Assembly (NCBI GenBank): GCA_029859555.1
Contig: JAOUCV010000104.1
Location: forward strand, 1-7,246
Origin: Gammaproteobacteria bacterium
GTDB lineage: Bacteria > Pseudomonadota > Gammaproteobacteria > UBA9214
Length of the DNA: 7,246 bases
Direction: 5' to 3'
Position numbers and translations under genes: made by a program. Below are positions 1 to 5,694 of this stretch, piece after piece; position 1 is the first letter of the stretch, and each line of letters opens with the position of its first letter. Under the pieces are notes generated by a model. That model did no database searches and was not told the origin of the DNA. It saw only the letters and a list, made by a program, of their open reading frames with translations.

Positions 1-1261
1 TAAAAGTTACGCCTCTGACTGGCGGCCTTTCGTGTTCTCGCTTACTTTGCCCATTGCCATTATTGTTGCGACCCGCTGGTTTATTCCGTTGTATCGCAAC
101 ACGGTAAAGACCACAGCCTATGAATACCTTGAGCAGCGCTTTGGTGTGTGGGCGCGGGTATACATGGGTGCAGCCTATATCCTGCTGCAGATTGGACGCT
201 TTGCCGTGGTGCTGTACCTGACGGCACTCGCGCTTGCCTCACTGCTGGCAACCGATACCGCGACACTGATTGTGTTACTGGGTGGTTTGACGATTGCCTA
301 CACACTGGCCGGTGGCTTTGCAGCGGTTATCTGGACGGATGTGGTGCAGTCCGTGGTGCTGTTACTGGGTGGTATGTTCTGTTTATATCTGTTGCTAACT
401 CATATGCCGGGAGGCTGGGAACAACTCGGCGCGACCGCGGCACGGCACGACAAGTTCGCACTGGGGTCAATGGATGCGGATCTGCTGGTGCAGGGGTTCT
501 GGGTAATATTTATTTTCGGGATTGTTGAAAACCTGAAGAACTTCAGTGTCGACCAGAATTATGTCCAGCGTTTTTTGTCTGCGCCGAGCGAGGCGCAAGC
601 GAAGAGATCTCTCTGGCTGGGTGGATTATTGTACATCCCGGTGTCTGCGCTGTTTTTTATGATCGGTACGGCCTTGTTTGTTTACTATCTTAATGTGCCG
701 GCAGCAGGCCTGCCTGAGCAGGCCGACAAGGTATTCCCGTACTTTATTGTCAATGAACTGCCAACCGGACTGGTCGGGCTGGTTATTGCCGGGGTGCTGG
801 CTGCCGGTATGAGTACACTGGATTCCTCCCTGAACAGTTCGGCAACCGTCTGGACAGTGGACTTTTACAAACGTCTGCTTCGACCACATGCCGATGATGC
901 CCGGCAGGTTACTGTTATTCGTGCCACCACGGCGATCATCGGCGTGCTTGCAACAGCGGCCAGCCTGTTGATGATAGATGCCAAAAGCGCACTGGATGTC
1001 TGGTGGAAACTATCTGCGGTATTCGGGGGTGGCATGCTGGGTCTGTTCCTGTGTGCGCTTTTCTACCGCCATATGCAGCCACGCCAGGCCATGTTCGCAA
1101 CAGCGGTCGGTGTGCTGTTCGTTGCCTGGGCGACGATCACCAGTACCTGGTTTATCGACACAGGCTGGGGATTTCCGTTACATGTCATGATGATTGGTGC
1201 CTGCGGCACGCTGGTGATCGTGGTGGCAGGTTTTCTGGTCAGCCGGCAGAAGCGTAGCTGA
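1..1261 (+). CDS. Sodium:solute symporter (SSS/SLC5 family), 5' partial
   Basis: An integral membrane transporter that should couple Na+ (or H+) entry to uptake of a small solute. The substrate cannot be read from the sequence. The reading frame is open from base 2, so the GTG at 32 is an internal valine, not a start; ten earlier codons (KSYASDWRPF) are already family-like. About 419 residues are visible. SSS proteins usually have about 480-550, so the first one or two helices lie outside the window. Counting from codon 32, family hallmarks are TAYEYLEQRFG (28-38), WTDVVQ (101-106), the loop DQNYVQRFLSAPS (174-186) and the helix AGVLAAGMSTLDSSLNSS (253-270). The Ser-Thr pair in that helix matches the Na2-site hydroxyl residues of vSGLT-type structures. 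At least nine hydrophobic segments follow one another, and the protein ends in a short basic tail (SRQKRS). The YEYLE/DQ.YVQR pattern resembles the branch containing the eukaryotic iodide and vitamin symporters. Family is certain; substrate is unknown. Confidence 0.95.
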   Translation, partial: KSYASDWRPFVFSLTLPIAIIVATRWFIPLYRNTVKTTAYEYLEQRFGVWARVYMGAAYILLQIGRFAVVLYLTALALASLLATDTATLIVLLGGLTIAYTLAGGFAAVIWTDVVQSVVLLLGGMFCLYLLLTHMPGGWEQLGATAARHDKFALGSMDADLLVQGFWVIFIFGIVENLKNFSVDQNYVQRFLSAPSEAQAKRSLWLGGLLYIPVSALFFMIGTALFVYYLNVPAAGLPEQADKVFPYFIVNELPTGLVGLVIAGVLAAGMSTLDSSLNSSATVWTVDFYKRLLRPHADDARQVTVIRATTAIIGVLATAASLLMIDAKSALDVWWKLSAVFGGGMLGLFLCALFYRHMQPRQAMFATAVGVLFVAWATITSTWFIDTGWGFPLHVMMIGACGTLVIVVAGFLVSRQKRS

Positions 1262-1272
1262 GCCCGGCAGCT

Positions 1273-1285
1273 TGTAAACTTTACA
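1273..1285. repeat. 13-bp palindrome TGTAAA-C-TTTACA after the symporter gene
   Basis: Two perfect 6-bp arms flank a single central C, starting 11 bases after the symporter stop codon. Dyads of this size are often binding sites for dimeric repressors. The half-sites match the TyrR box, but TyrR boxes have six bases between the arms and this has one. The right arm TTTACA also resembles a -35 element, but I see no good -10 at the right distance. Function is unproven. Confidence 0.4.
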
Positions 1286-1288
1286 CGG

Positions 1289-1330
1289 CAGGGTTTGCGC
1301 CCCTGAATATCCGAAAACCTTCGTAAGGTT
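1289..1330 (+). other. Two small hairpins in the symporter/1429 intergenic region
   Basis: The first hairpin is CAGGG (1289-1293) with CCCTG (1301-1305) around a 7-base loop. The second is AACCTT (1316-1321) with AAGGTT (1325-1330) around CGT. Neither is followed by a run of T on the plus strand, so they are poor candidates for intrinsic terminators of the symporter gene. They may shape the 3' end of its transcript or may be chance. Confidence 0.25.
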
Positions 1331-1394
1331 AATTAATACAGTAAGTTATATATAGCTGGTAACTGTGCCCGGTTTCCCTTAATATCCCACACAA

Positions 1395-1420
1395 TATAAG
1401 AGGTATATTTGGTGGAGGGG
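1395..1420 (+). promoter_or_regulatory. Strong ribosome binding site (1414-1420) and possible -10 for the 1429 gene
   Basis: GGAGGGG at 1414-1420 lies 8 bases before the ATG at 1429. It is one of the best Shine-Dalgarno sequences in the window and is the main reason to believe the small gene is translated. TATAAG at 1395-1400 could be a -10 element, but no convincing -35 lies 16-18 bases upstream (the best is TTTCCC at 1373-1378). The promoter part is therefore weak. Confidence 0.5.
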
Positions 1421-1428
1421 ACAGGCTC

Positions 1429-1677
1429 ATGGTAAATCGACGCAAAAGTGGTGAAAGGCGCAGTTTTGGAAGATCGGAAATATTTCCGTTTACCGACAAA
1501 AATGGCTGTGTTCTTCACAAAAGCCGCAGTCGCACGCCCGACCGGCGACTGAATAGCCTGGAGGTGGCGTGGATCCCCATGGCACTGGTGCATGATGATC
1601 TCGTCGCGCAGCATAAAATTAGTCAGGAAGGGCTCATCATCAAGGCAGCGCCACGTGCAAAACGGGTGAAAGGCTAG
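1429..1677 (+). CDS. Small, highly basic protein of unknown function (82 aa)
   Basis: The product is rich in Arg and Lys and has no signal peptide or membrane segment, so it is presumably cytoplasmic. Its layout is a basic N-terminus (RRKSGERRSFGRS, 3-15), then FPFTDKNGCVL (19-29), then SRTPDRRLNSLEVAWI (34-49), then a more mixed C-terminal half ending in PRAKRVKG. From memory, the RR..ERR ... FPF.D.NG ... PDRRLN..EV pattern recurs in short uncharacterised proteins of gammaproteobacteria; this is recall, not a search result. The start is fixed by a GGAGGGG site 8 bases upstream. The charge could suit nucleic acid or ribosome binding, but no known domain is visible. It sits 167 bases after the symporter gene and 217 bases before the next gene, so it may be a single transcription unit. 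An overlapping minus-strand frame has no ribosome site and looks like a shadow. Confidence 0.75.
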   Translation: MVNRRKSGERRSFGRSEIFPFTDKNGCVLHKSRSRTPDRRLNSLEVAWIPMALVHDDLVAQHKISQEGLIIKAAPRAKRVKG

Positions 1678-1684
1678 ACTGTCT

Positions 1685-1728
1685 ATAGCAGATAACTACA
1701 GCTTGAAGATCGGGTAGTTTCCGGCTAT
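1685..1728 (+). other. Nested hairpin just after the 1429 gene
   Basis: The outer stem is ATAGC (1685-1689) with GCTAT (1724-1728). The inner stem is AACTAC (1694-1699) with GTAGTT (1714-1719), closing a 14-base loop. One G-C pair (1691/1722) can form in the internal loop. It begins 7 bases after the stop codon, where a 3'-end structure would lie, but no T-run follows, so it does not look like a standard intrinsic terminator. It might protect the transcript end or might be chance. Confidence 0.3.
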
Positions 1729-1894
1729 CCATTGCCAACAGCTTTATCAATCTTGCCTGTCATACTCGCCCGTGGCGATCCCCGCAGTTTTTTGACCTGG
1801 CCTTGCGTTGCTATTCGCAGATAAACCGTCCTTCGATTTTATCCAGATAATGATGAAGGGTGACCGGCGTATGACTGCAGCGTAACATCAAGCC

Positions 1895-3181
1895 ATGTTT
1901 TTTATTATCAAGAGCCTGCTGGTATTGCTATTGCTTGCGCTGTTTGCGGTTCCTGTTGTAATTGTTGTTACCGGTATTGAGCCGGAACCCCTGATACAAC
2001 CCGGAAAGAGTCTGTCTCACGAGGACGTCGAACGCATCAAGGCGTTACTGAAGCAACATGACCCGCGACGACTGCAGCAGGACGAAGTACGGACGCTGGC
2101 ACTGTCGCAACGTGATCTGAATTTACTGCTGGATTATTCGGTTACACGTACCCTGAACGTTAATTCGCGGGTTGAGCTTGATCCTGGCAGTGCGACGGTC
2201 AGTATGACTTACCCCTTGCCTGAAAAATACTCTGGAAACTACCTGAATGCTTTGGCAAGGCTGTCACAGGGAGAGGGTGAATTACGTATTGATTCGCTGC
2301 AGGTCGGGCGCCTGCAATTGCCAGGCTGGCTGGTGAATCCGGTATTACAACTGTTTCATACAATTCTGCTGAAGTATTCCAGTGAGTATCGTGAGCTGTT
2401 GCAAACGATCGAGGAGCTTCGGCTGGATGGAGATCAGCTGGTGCTGGTGTATCAATGGCAACCGGAACTGGCTGCGCAATTAAAGTCCCGCGGCTATGGT
2501 CTGCTGTTCTCTGCGGACGACAAGCTACGGGTGCTGGCATACCATAACAAGCTGAGCCGGCTTGCGAGTGACTACCCTTATCGTCGTGTCTCGCTGGAGA
2601 GAATATTACCATTCCTGTTTGCACTGGCCAGCGTGCGTTCCGATGAGCAGGGCGATCCGCAGGCAGAGAACCGCGCCTTGCTGCAGACACTGGGGATGTA
2701 TGTGATGGGGATTAATATTGGCCGGTTTTTCGAGGCGCCGGTTGAGACGGGACAGCATAGAATGTATCTGACTGTGCTGGGGCGTCACGACCTGGTACAG
2801 CATTTTACCGTATCAGCTGCCGTGACAGTTTCTGCCGGCAGTGGCCTGGCGAATGCGATTGGTTTGTTCAAGGAGCTGGATGATTCCCGGATCGGTACCG
2901 GATTCAGTTTTGACGATTTGCTTGCAGACCGTGCAGGTGTTCGACTTGCCGAGCTTGCTACGGAAACTCCGCAACATGCACGCGCACTGCAACAGCGTAT
3001 GCGTGACCAGCTGTCTGAAAGTGATTTTATGCCGGCAATCGATGATTTACCGCCAAGTATCATGGAGCTGGAGTTCAAACAGCGATACCAGGATCTGGAC
3101 AGTGAGGAATACGGCCTGGTGGATGACGAAATCGAAAGGCGTATTCAGCGCTGCCCTGTTTATCAGCCAGTAAGAAAATAA
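1895..3181 (+). CDS. Membrane-anchored, probably periplasmic protein of unknown function (428 aa)
   Basis: A single strongly hydrophobic helix near the N-terminus (about residues 4-26, after Lys6) anchors a large hydrophilic domain, most likely on the periplasmic side. There is no lipobox. A conserved-looking opening follows the anchor: SLSHEDVERIKALLKQHDPRRL (39-60), then LSQRDLNLLLDYS (70-82). The centre looks beta-rich, with alternating hydrophobics at 92-190. The most distinctive part is near the C-terminus: HFTVSAAV (303-310), NAIGLFKELDD (320-330) and GTGFSFDDLLADRAG (334-348). I recall GSGFSF.DL.ADRAG-like motifs in uncharacterised proteobacterial proteins but know no function for them. 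No HExxH or other catalytic signature is visible. The C-terminal 30 residues are acidic and contain the only cysteine (Cys420). The ATG at 1895 is the only sensible start, since an in-frame TAA lies at 1883-1885, but its ribosome site is poor. It converges with the next gene. Confidence 0.85.
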   Translation: MFFIIKSLLVLLLLALFAVPVVIVVTGIEPEPLIQPGKSLSHEDVERIKALLKQHDPRRLQQDEVRTLALSQRDLNLLLDYSVTRTLNVNSRVELDPGSATVSMTYPLPEKYSGNYLNALARLSQGEGELRIDSLQVGRLQLPGWLVNPVLQLFHTILLKYSSEYRELLQTIEELRLDGDQLVLVYQWQPELAAQLKSRGYGLLFSADDKLRVLAYHNKLSRLASDYPYRRVSLERILPFLFALASVRSDEQGDPQAENRALLQTLGMYVMGINIGRFFEAPVETGQHRMYLTVLGRHDLVQHFTVSAAVTVSAGSGLANAIGLFKELDDSRIGTGFSFDDLLADRAGVRLAELATETPQHARALQQRMRDQLSESDFMPAIDDLPPSIMELEFKQRYQDLDSEEYGLVDDEIERRIQRCPVYQPVRK

Positions 3182-3191
3182 ATACTGGTAC

Positions 3192-3207
3192 CGGCCCTGC
3201 CGTTTTT
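3192..3207 (+). terminator. Possible weak intrinsic terminator of the 1895 gene
   Basis: CGGC (3192-3195) and GCCG (3199-3202) form a 4-bp GC stem around CCT, followed directly by five Ts (3203-3207). It begins 11 bases after the stop codon, in the 35-base gap between two convergent genes, which is the right place. The stem is short, so the call is tentative. Confidence 0.35.
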
Positions 3208-3216
3208 CGGAAGAGC

Positions 3217-3531
3217 TTACTCGGGCTTTTTGTTGCAGCGGCCGTAGAACTCCTTGTTGCCCCTGCTGAGCTGCATGATACCGGTGTAACGGTTGATGAC
3301 AGCCATGCCGCCCCTGTTACTGCCCGGTGACCAGATTATTTCCTTGTCCGAGATGATGGCCGTGGCATCATTGGCCGTGCCCCTCGTGTAGTTGATGACG
3401 AATTCCAGTTGGCCATGTTCGAAGTCGCACAACAGCGTGGTGGTTTCATCTGCCTGCGCGGGCAGGCTGGCTGTCAATAGCAAGCCAGCTGCAAGCATTG
3501 TCGACAAGTATCTGTGTCCCGGAGAGGTCAT
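3217..3531 (-). CDS. Small secreted (periplasmic) protein of unknown function (104 aa)
   Basis: From the ATG at 3531 the protein begins with a textbook Sec signal peptide: a short basic start (MTSPGHRYL), a hydrophobic core (LAAGLLLTASL) and an AQA cleavage site before DETT, leaving about 77 mature residues. An in-frame ATG at 3564 would add eleven residues (MFIRHFADTII). I prefer 3531 because the signal peptide is then of normal length; neither start has a clear ribosome site. The mature part has one Cys near each end (LLCDFEH and YGRCNKK), suggesting a disulfide. It also has many alternating hydrophobic residues, an EIIWSPG segment and an NRYTGIMQL segment. The layout C...(beta strands)...I.W...NR.TG...G.C resembles small uncharacterised exported proteins. 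It lies 98 bases downstream of the DMT transporter gene on the same strand and may be read through from it. Exported status is fairly sure; function is unknown. Confidence 0.75.
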   Translation of the reverse strand: MTSPGHRYLSTMLAAGLLLTASLPAQADETTTLLCDFEHGQLEFVINYTRGTANDATAIISDKEIIWSPGSNRGGMAVINRYTGIMQLSRGNKEFYGRCNKKPE

Positions 3532-3629
3532 GATGATGGTATCGGCAAAATGTCGGATAAACATAACAGATTGGCGGGCTGATTGTCATCATCGGCCGCG
3601 CAGTCCAGCTCCGCAGTCAGGCAGCGACA

Positions 3630-4523
3630 TTAGCCCATCAGGGTGTTCCGTACCCACTTTCCGGCTTGTTGGCCATACTCAAACAGCAGTAAACCGGAAA
3701 GAATGGTTGCGCTGCCGATAATGGCCTCGGTCTGCAATGCCTCGCCATTAAGATAGTGCCCGAGCATCAAGGCTGCCACCGGTGTTATCAGCGTGATTAA
3801 TGCCACGCGTGTTGCCTCAACGTGTCTGAGTACATAGTAATACATGGCAAAACCCAGCACTGATCCGAACAGGCCGAGATAGAGTATCGAGATCGCGGCC
3901 CGGGGGGGTATAAAAGTTGGTAGCGGCTCACCTGTAAGCAAGTAAAGCAGCAACAGCAGTGGTACGGCCACCATCAGCCCGCCGATGGTGGTAGCCAGTG
4001 CAGGTATCTCGGCACCGATACGTTTGATGGCAACTGCACTGGCCGAGTAGGCGACGACCGAAAAGAACATACCGGCAATACCATAATTGGCTTCAGGTCC
4101 CAGCTGTTGCGAGCCCAGCAGCATAATGGCAAGTCCTGTCAGGCCGAGAAACATACCTGTTACGCGGGCAACTGTCAGCGCCTGTTCGGCTAGCCAGAAT
4201 GTTGCCATTACGCCGGTGATTATCGGTGCAAGACCGAAGATTACCGACATCCATCCGGATGGAATGAACTGCGAAGACCAGTAGACGGTGGTCATGGCGA
4301 AGAACAGTCCCAGCCCGGAAGCCAGGTAGGTGCGGCAGGCGTCGGCATGTCGTGGCAAACGCACGTTGTAAAGACCGGCTATCAGCAGACCGACCAGCAC
4401 CCCGATCATCATACGGCTGGTAATGCCGAACAGAAAGCCAACACCCTGGTTGCTCCACTGAATGGCCAGCGGTGTTGTTGACCAGATCAGGATGACGCCT
4501 GTATAGGCTGCCGGGATTGACAC
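3630..4523 (-). CDS. EamA/DMT superfamily transporter (297 aa)
   Basis: An inner-membrane drug/metabolite transporter built from two tandem EamA repeats, about residues 5-136 and 147-282, giving ten predicted helices. Family features include the first helix with IWSTTPLAIQWS (13-24), FGLAPIITGVMATFWLAEQ (96-114) closing repeat one, and the matching ITPVAALMLGHYLNGE (246-261) in repeat two, where the conserved proline and Glu recur at equivalent places. The length is normal for the family. The start is a GTG at 4521-4523, supported by GGAGGT (4529-4534) five bases upstream. Substrates of this large family range from amino acids and nucleosides to drugs and cannot be deduced here; direction is usually export. 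It probably has its own promoter, since a strong terminator lies just upstream and a perfect TATAAT occurs at 4548-4553. The small secreted-protein gene follows on the same strand. Confidence 0.93.
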   Translation of the reverse strand: MSIPAAYTGVILIWSTTPLAIQWSNQGVGFLFGITSRMMIGVLVGLLIAGLYNVRLPRHADACRTYLASGLGLFFAMTTVYWSSQFIPSGWMSVIFGLAPIITGVMATFWLAEQALTVARVTGMFLGLTGLAIMLLGSQQLGPEANYGIAGMFFSVVAYSASAVAIKRIGAEIPALATTIGGLMVAVPLLLLLYLLTGEPLPTFIPPRAAISILYLGLFGSVLGFAMYYYVLRHVEATRVALITLITPVAALMLGHYLNGEALQTEAIIGSATILSGLLLFEYGQQAGKWVRNTLMG

Positions 4524-4528
4524 CTGTT

Positions 4529-4553
4529 ACCTCCGGTATATGATTGAATTATA
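4529..4553 (-). promoter_or_regulatory. -10 element and Shine-Dalgarno of the DMT transporter gene
   Basis: On the minus strand TATAAT (4548-4553) is a perfect -10 hexamer and GGAGGT (4529-4534) is a strong ribosome site before the GTG start at 4523. Transcription from this -10 would begin near 4541 and give a leader of about 18 bases. No good -35 is found, because the expected position falls inside the terminator hairpin, so an activator or another promoter may be needed. The ribosome site is far more certain than the promoter. Confidence 0.5.
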
Positions 4554-4555
4554 AT

Positions 4556-4586
4556 AAAAAAAGCCGCAGGGTGGGTACCGTGCGGC
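4556..4586 (-). terminator. Strong intrinsic terminator, minus strand
   Basis: Read on the minus strand, GCCGCA (4586-4581) and TGCGGC (4568-4563) make a perfect 6-bp GC-rich stem around a 12-base loop, followed directly by seven Ts (4562-4556). This is the clearest terminator in the window. It should end transcription arriving from the 4776-5525 gene and shield the DMT gene, whose -10 overlaps the region just after the T-run. On the plus strand only CTTTAT follows the stem, so activity in that direction would be weak. Confidence 0.8.
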
Positions 4587-4643
4587 CTTTATCGGTTTGT
4601 TTGTCTGCTGATTATCTAGACAGCTGTTTCCCTCGAGACGCAC

Positions 4644-4727
4644 CGGCCACATGTTACAACATGCCATACAGGCAGGCGTCGTTTGCAACTGATCATCTTG
4701 ATGAGCCCGGCAGTGTACATGTGGCCG
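4644..4727. repeat. 11-bp perfect inverted repeat in the 4587-4775 gap
   Basis: CGGCCACATGT (4644-4654) is the exact inverse complement of ACATGTGGCCG (4717-4727), with 62 bases between the arms. The left arm overlaps a second dyad, CATGTT-AC-AACATG (4650-4663). On the plus strand five Ts (4730-4734) follow the right arm, but no plus-strand gene precedes it, so a terminator role is doubtful. I see no target-site duplication that would mark a small mobile element. The rest of 4587-4775 holds no credible ORF; a TTGACA on the minus strand (4757-4752) has no matching -10. Confidence 0.5.
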
Positions 4728-4775
4728 AGTTTTTCAGATACAGGCTAAGGCTGTCAAGCAGCATGAACGGGTGGC

Positions 4776-5525
4776 TCAGTAGGGCTGCTTGGTGAGCACC
4801 CTTATTTTTTCTATATCGTTGATGCTGTAATGAAAAGAGAAGGATCCCTGGCCTGCACGTTGAGAGAATTCCAGCTTCCTGCCGGAGGAACCAATCAGGC
4901 GATATTCTTTTTCGGGGACATTCTTGCGGGTTACCTTGACGGTAGAGCCGACATAATTTTTTGCATCTGCAACCTTTATCGGCATATACACAAGGCGATA
5001 ATGTTCTTTCTTCGGCTTAACTTTTTTTGAAATGTTTTCCACGTCAAGGTTTTCTTCGGCAAGCTTGCTGTCGGCCAGTTCCAGGGCTGCCTTTTCTTTG
5101 GCCTCGATGGCCAGCTTGTTGCGCGCTTTTTCCATTCTGTAAGTGTCCTGAATGTTAAGTCCGGACTTTTCGTTGAAGGACGTATTCGCCTTGACAAAAT
5201 ATTTTGCATCATACGTTGTCAACCTGTGGGAATTTATTCCATTGTTGAGCTGGTAGGTTGCACGCAGCAGATCCCAGCCTCCCCAGGAAGTGAACAGCGC
5301 CAGCGCAAGTGCTGCTGTAATTGCAAATGTGATCAGGTAGGCAAGAAATGCCTTCTTTTCTTCATTCCAGTATTTCAGTCCAAAGAAGGTAGCGCTGACG
5401 GGGGATAACAGCATGACGGCCAGTCCCCATGCGGGTTTCTTGGTAAAAGCACGAACAGTCAGCCAGCCAAGTGCCAGCAGGGAACAAGCGGCTGCAATCT
5501 GTGTAATCAGGGGGAGTGAATTCAT
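4776..5525 (-). CDS. Uncharacterised membrane protein with coiled coil and beta-rich C-terminal domain (249 aa)
   Basis: From the ATG at 5525 three hydrophobic segments lie at about residues 4-25, 32-50 and 58-80. The second and third are joined by a charged turn (LKYWNEEKKAF), giving a small membrane domain. An extramembrane part follows, including an Ala/Glu/Lys-rich helix (about 129-163, around KLAIEAKEKAALELADSKL), probably a coiled coil. A C-terminal segment from about 188 (NYVGSTVKVTRK ... FHYSINDIEKIRVL) has the strand pattern of a small beta-barrel, SH3-like fold; the fold is my inference. I do not recognise a named family. An ATG ten codons upstream (5555) is in frame but overlaps a -10-like TATAAA and lacks a ribosome site, whereas the 5525 start has AGGA nine bases upstream. 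It is 169 bases downstream of slyX, so it may be transcribed on its own or with purT-slyX. The 4556-4586 terminator probably ends the unit. Confidence 0.8.
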   Translation of the reverse strand: MNSLPLITQIAAACSLLALGWLTVRAFTKKPAWGLAVMLLSPVSATFFGLKYWNEEKKAFLAYLITFAITAALALALFTSWGGWDLLRATYQLNNGINSHRLTTYDAKYFVKANTSFNEKSGLNIQDTYRMEKARNKLAIEAKEKAALELADSKLAEENLDVENISKKVKPKKEHYRLVYMPIKVADAKNYVGSTVKVTRKNVPEKEYRLIGSSGRKLEFSQRAGQGSFSFHYSINDIEKIRVLTKQPY

Positions 5526-5554
5526 TGTGCGGTATCCTGGCCGGTTGCCCTGCA

Positions 5555-5585
5555 TTTATATGGAAGGCAGTACTGTTGTCGGCAA
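5555..5585 (-). promoter_or_regulatory. Possible promoter of the 4776-5525 gene
   Basis: On the minus strand TTGCCG (5585-5580) and TATAAA (5560-5555) resemble -35 and -10 boxes, but the 19-base spacing is long. The -10 overlaps the alternative ATG at 5555, so a transcript starting just after it could use only the 5525 start. This arrangement would let the membrane-protein gene be expressed apart from slyX. Confidence 0.35.
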
Positions 5586-5604
5586 AAATGCGGAAAATCT
5601 TGAG

Positions 5605-5677
5605 CCAGGAGGCCGTTTGAGCCGCTGAAACGGTGGTGAAAACCGTGCCTGGGTCACACTTTTCAGGGTGACGTGTG
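5605..5677 (-). other. Hairpin-rich gap after slyX
   Basis: Between slyX and the next gene, CCGTTT (5613-5618) pairs with AAACGG (5628-5633) inside a wider CCAGG/CCTGG pair (5605-5609 and 5648-5652). Nearby, GTCAC (5653-5657) can pair with GTGAC (5668-5672), or instead CACAC (5655-5659) with GTGTG (5673-5677). No T-run follows on the minus strand, so these are not standard terminators. They may slow or process read-through RNA, or may be chance. Confidence 0.25.
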
Positions 5678-5694
5678 GAAGTGAGGTGTGCTGC

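Noticed and set aside
32..34. GTG at 32 as the start of the symporter gene
   Set aside because: The frame is open to the window edge and the ten codons before it encode family-like sequence; a start here would also lose the first helices.
1333..1614. 93-aa minus-strand ORF opposite the 1429 gene
   Set aside because: It has no ribosome site or protein-like domain, whereas the plus-strand frame has a strong Shine-Dalgarno and family-like motifs.
1762..1797. Terminator or promoter around the TTTTTT/TTGACC stretch before the 1895 gene
   Set aside because: The nearby CGCC-CGT-GGCG hairpin (1767-1777) is separated from the T-run by ten bases, and no -10 lies at the right distance from TTGACC.
2199..2690. 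163-aa minus-strand ORF inside the 1895 gene
   Set aside because: It is fully antisense to a gene with consistent protein features; its composition (Ala/Pro/His/Arg-rich) is typical of a reverse-frame artefact.
4644..4727. Miniature transposable element bounded by the 11-bp inverted repeat
   Set aside because: At 84 bp it is very short, and no target-site duplication flanks the arms.
4717..4734. Plus-strand intrinsic terminator made by the 11-bp repeat and the following T-run
   Set aside because: The 62-base loop is far too long for efficient termination and no plus-strand gene precedes it.
4544..4795. 83-aa plus-strand ORF across the terminator region
   Set aside because: It runs through the intrinsic terminator hairpin and the inverted repeat, has no ribosome site, and its translation shows no domain.
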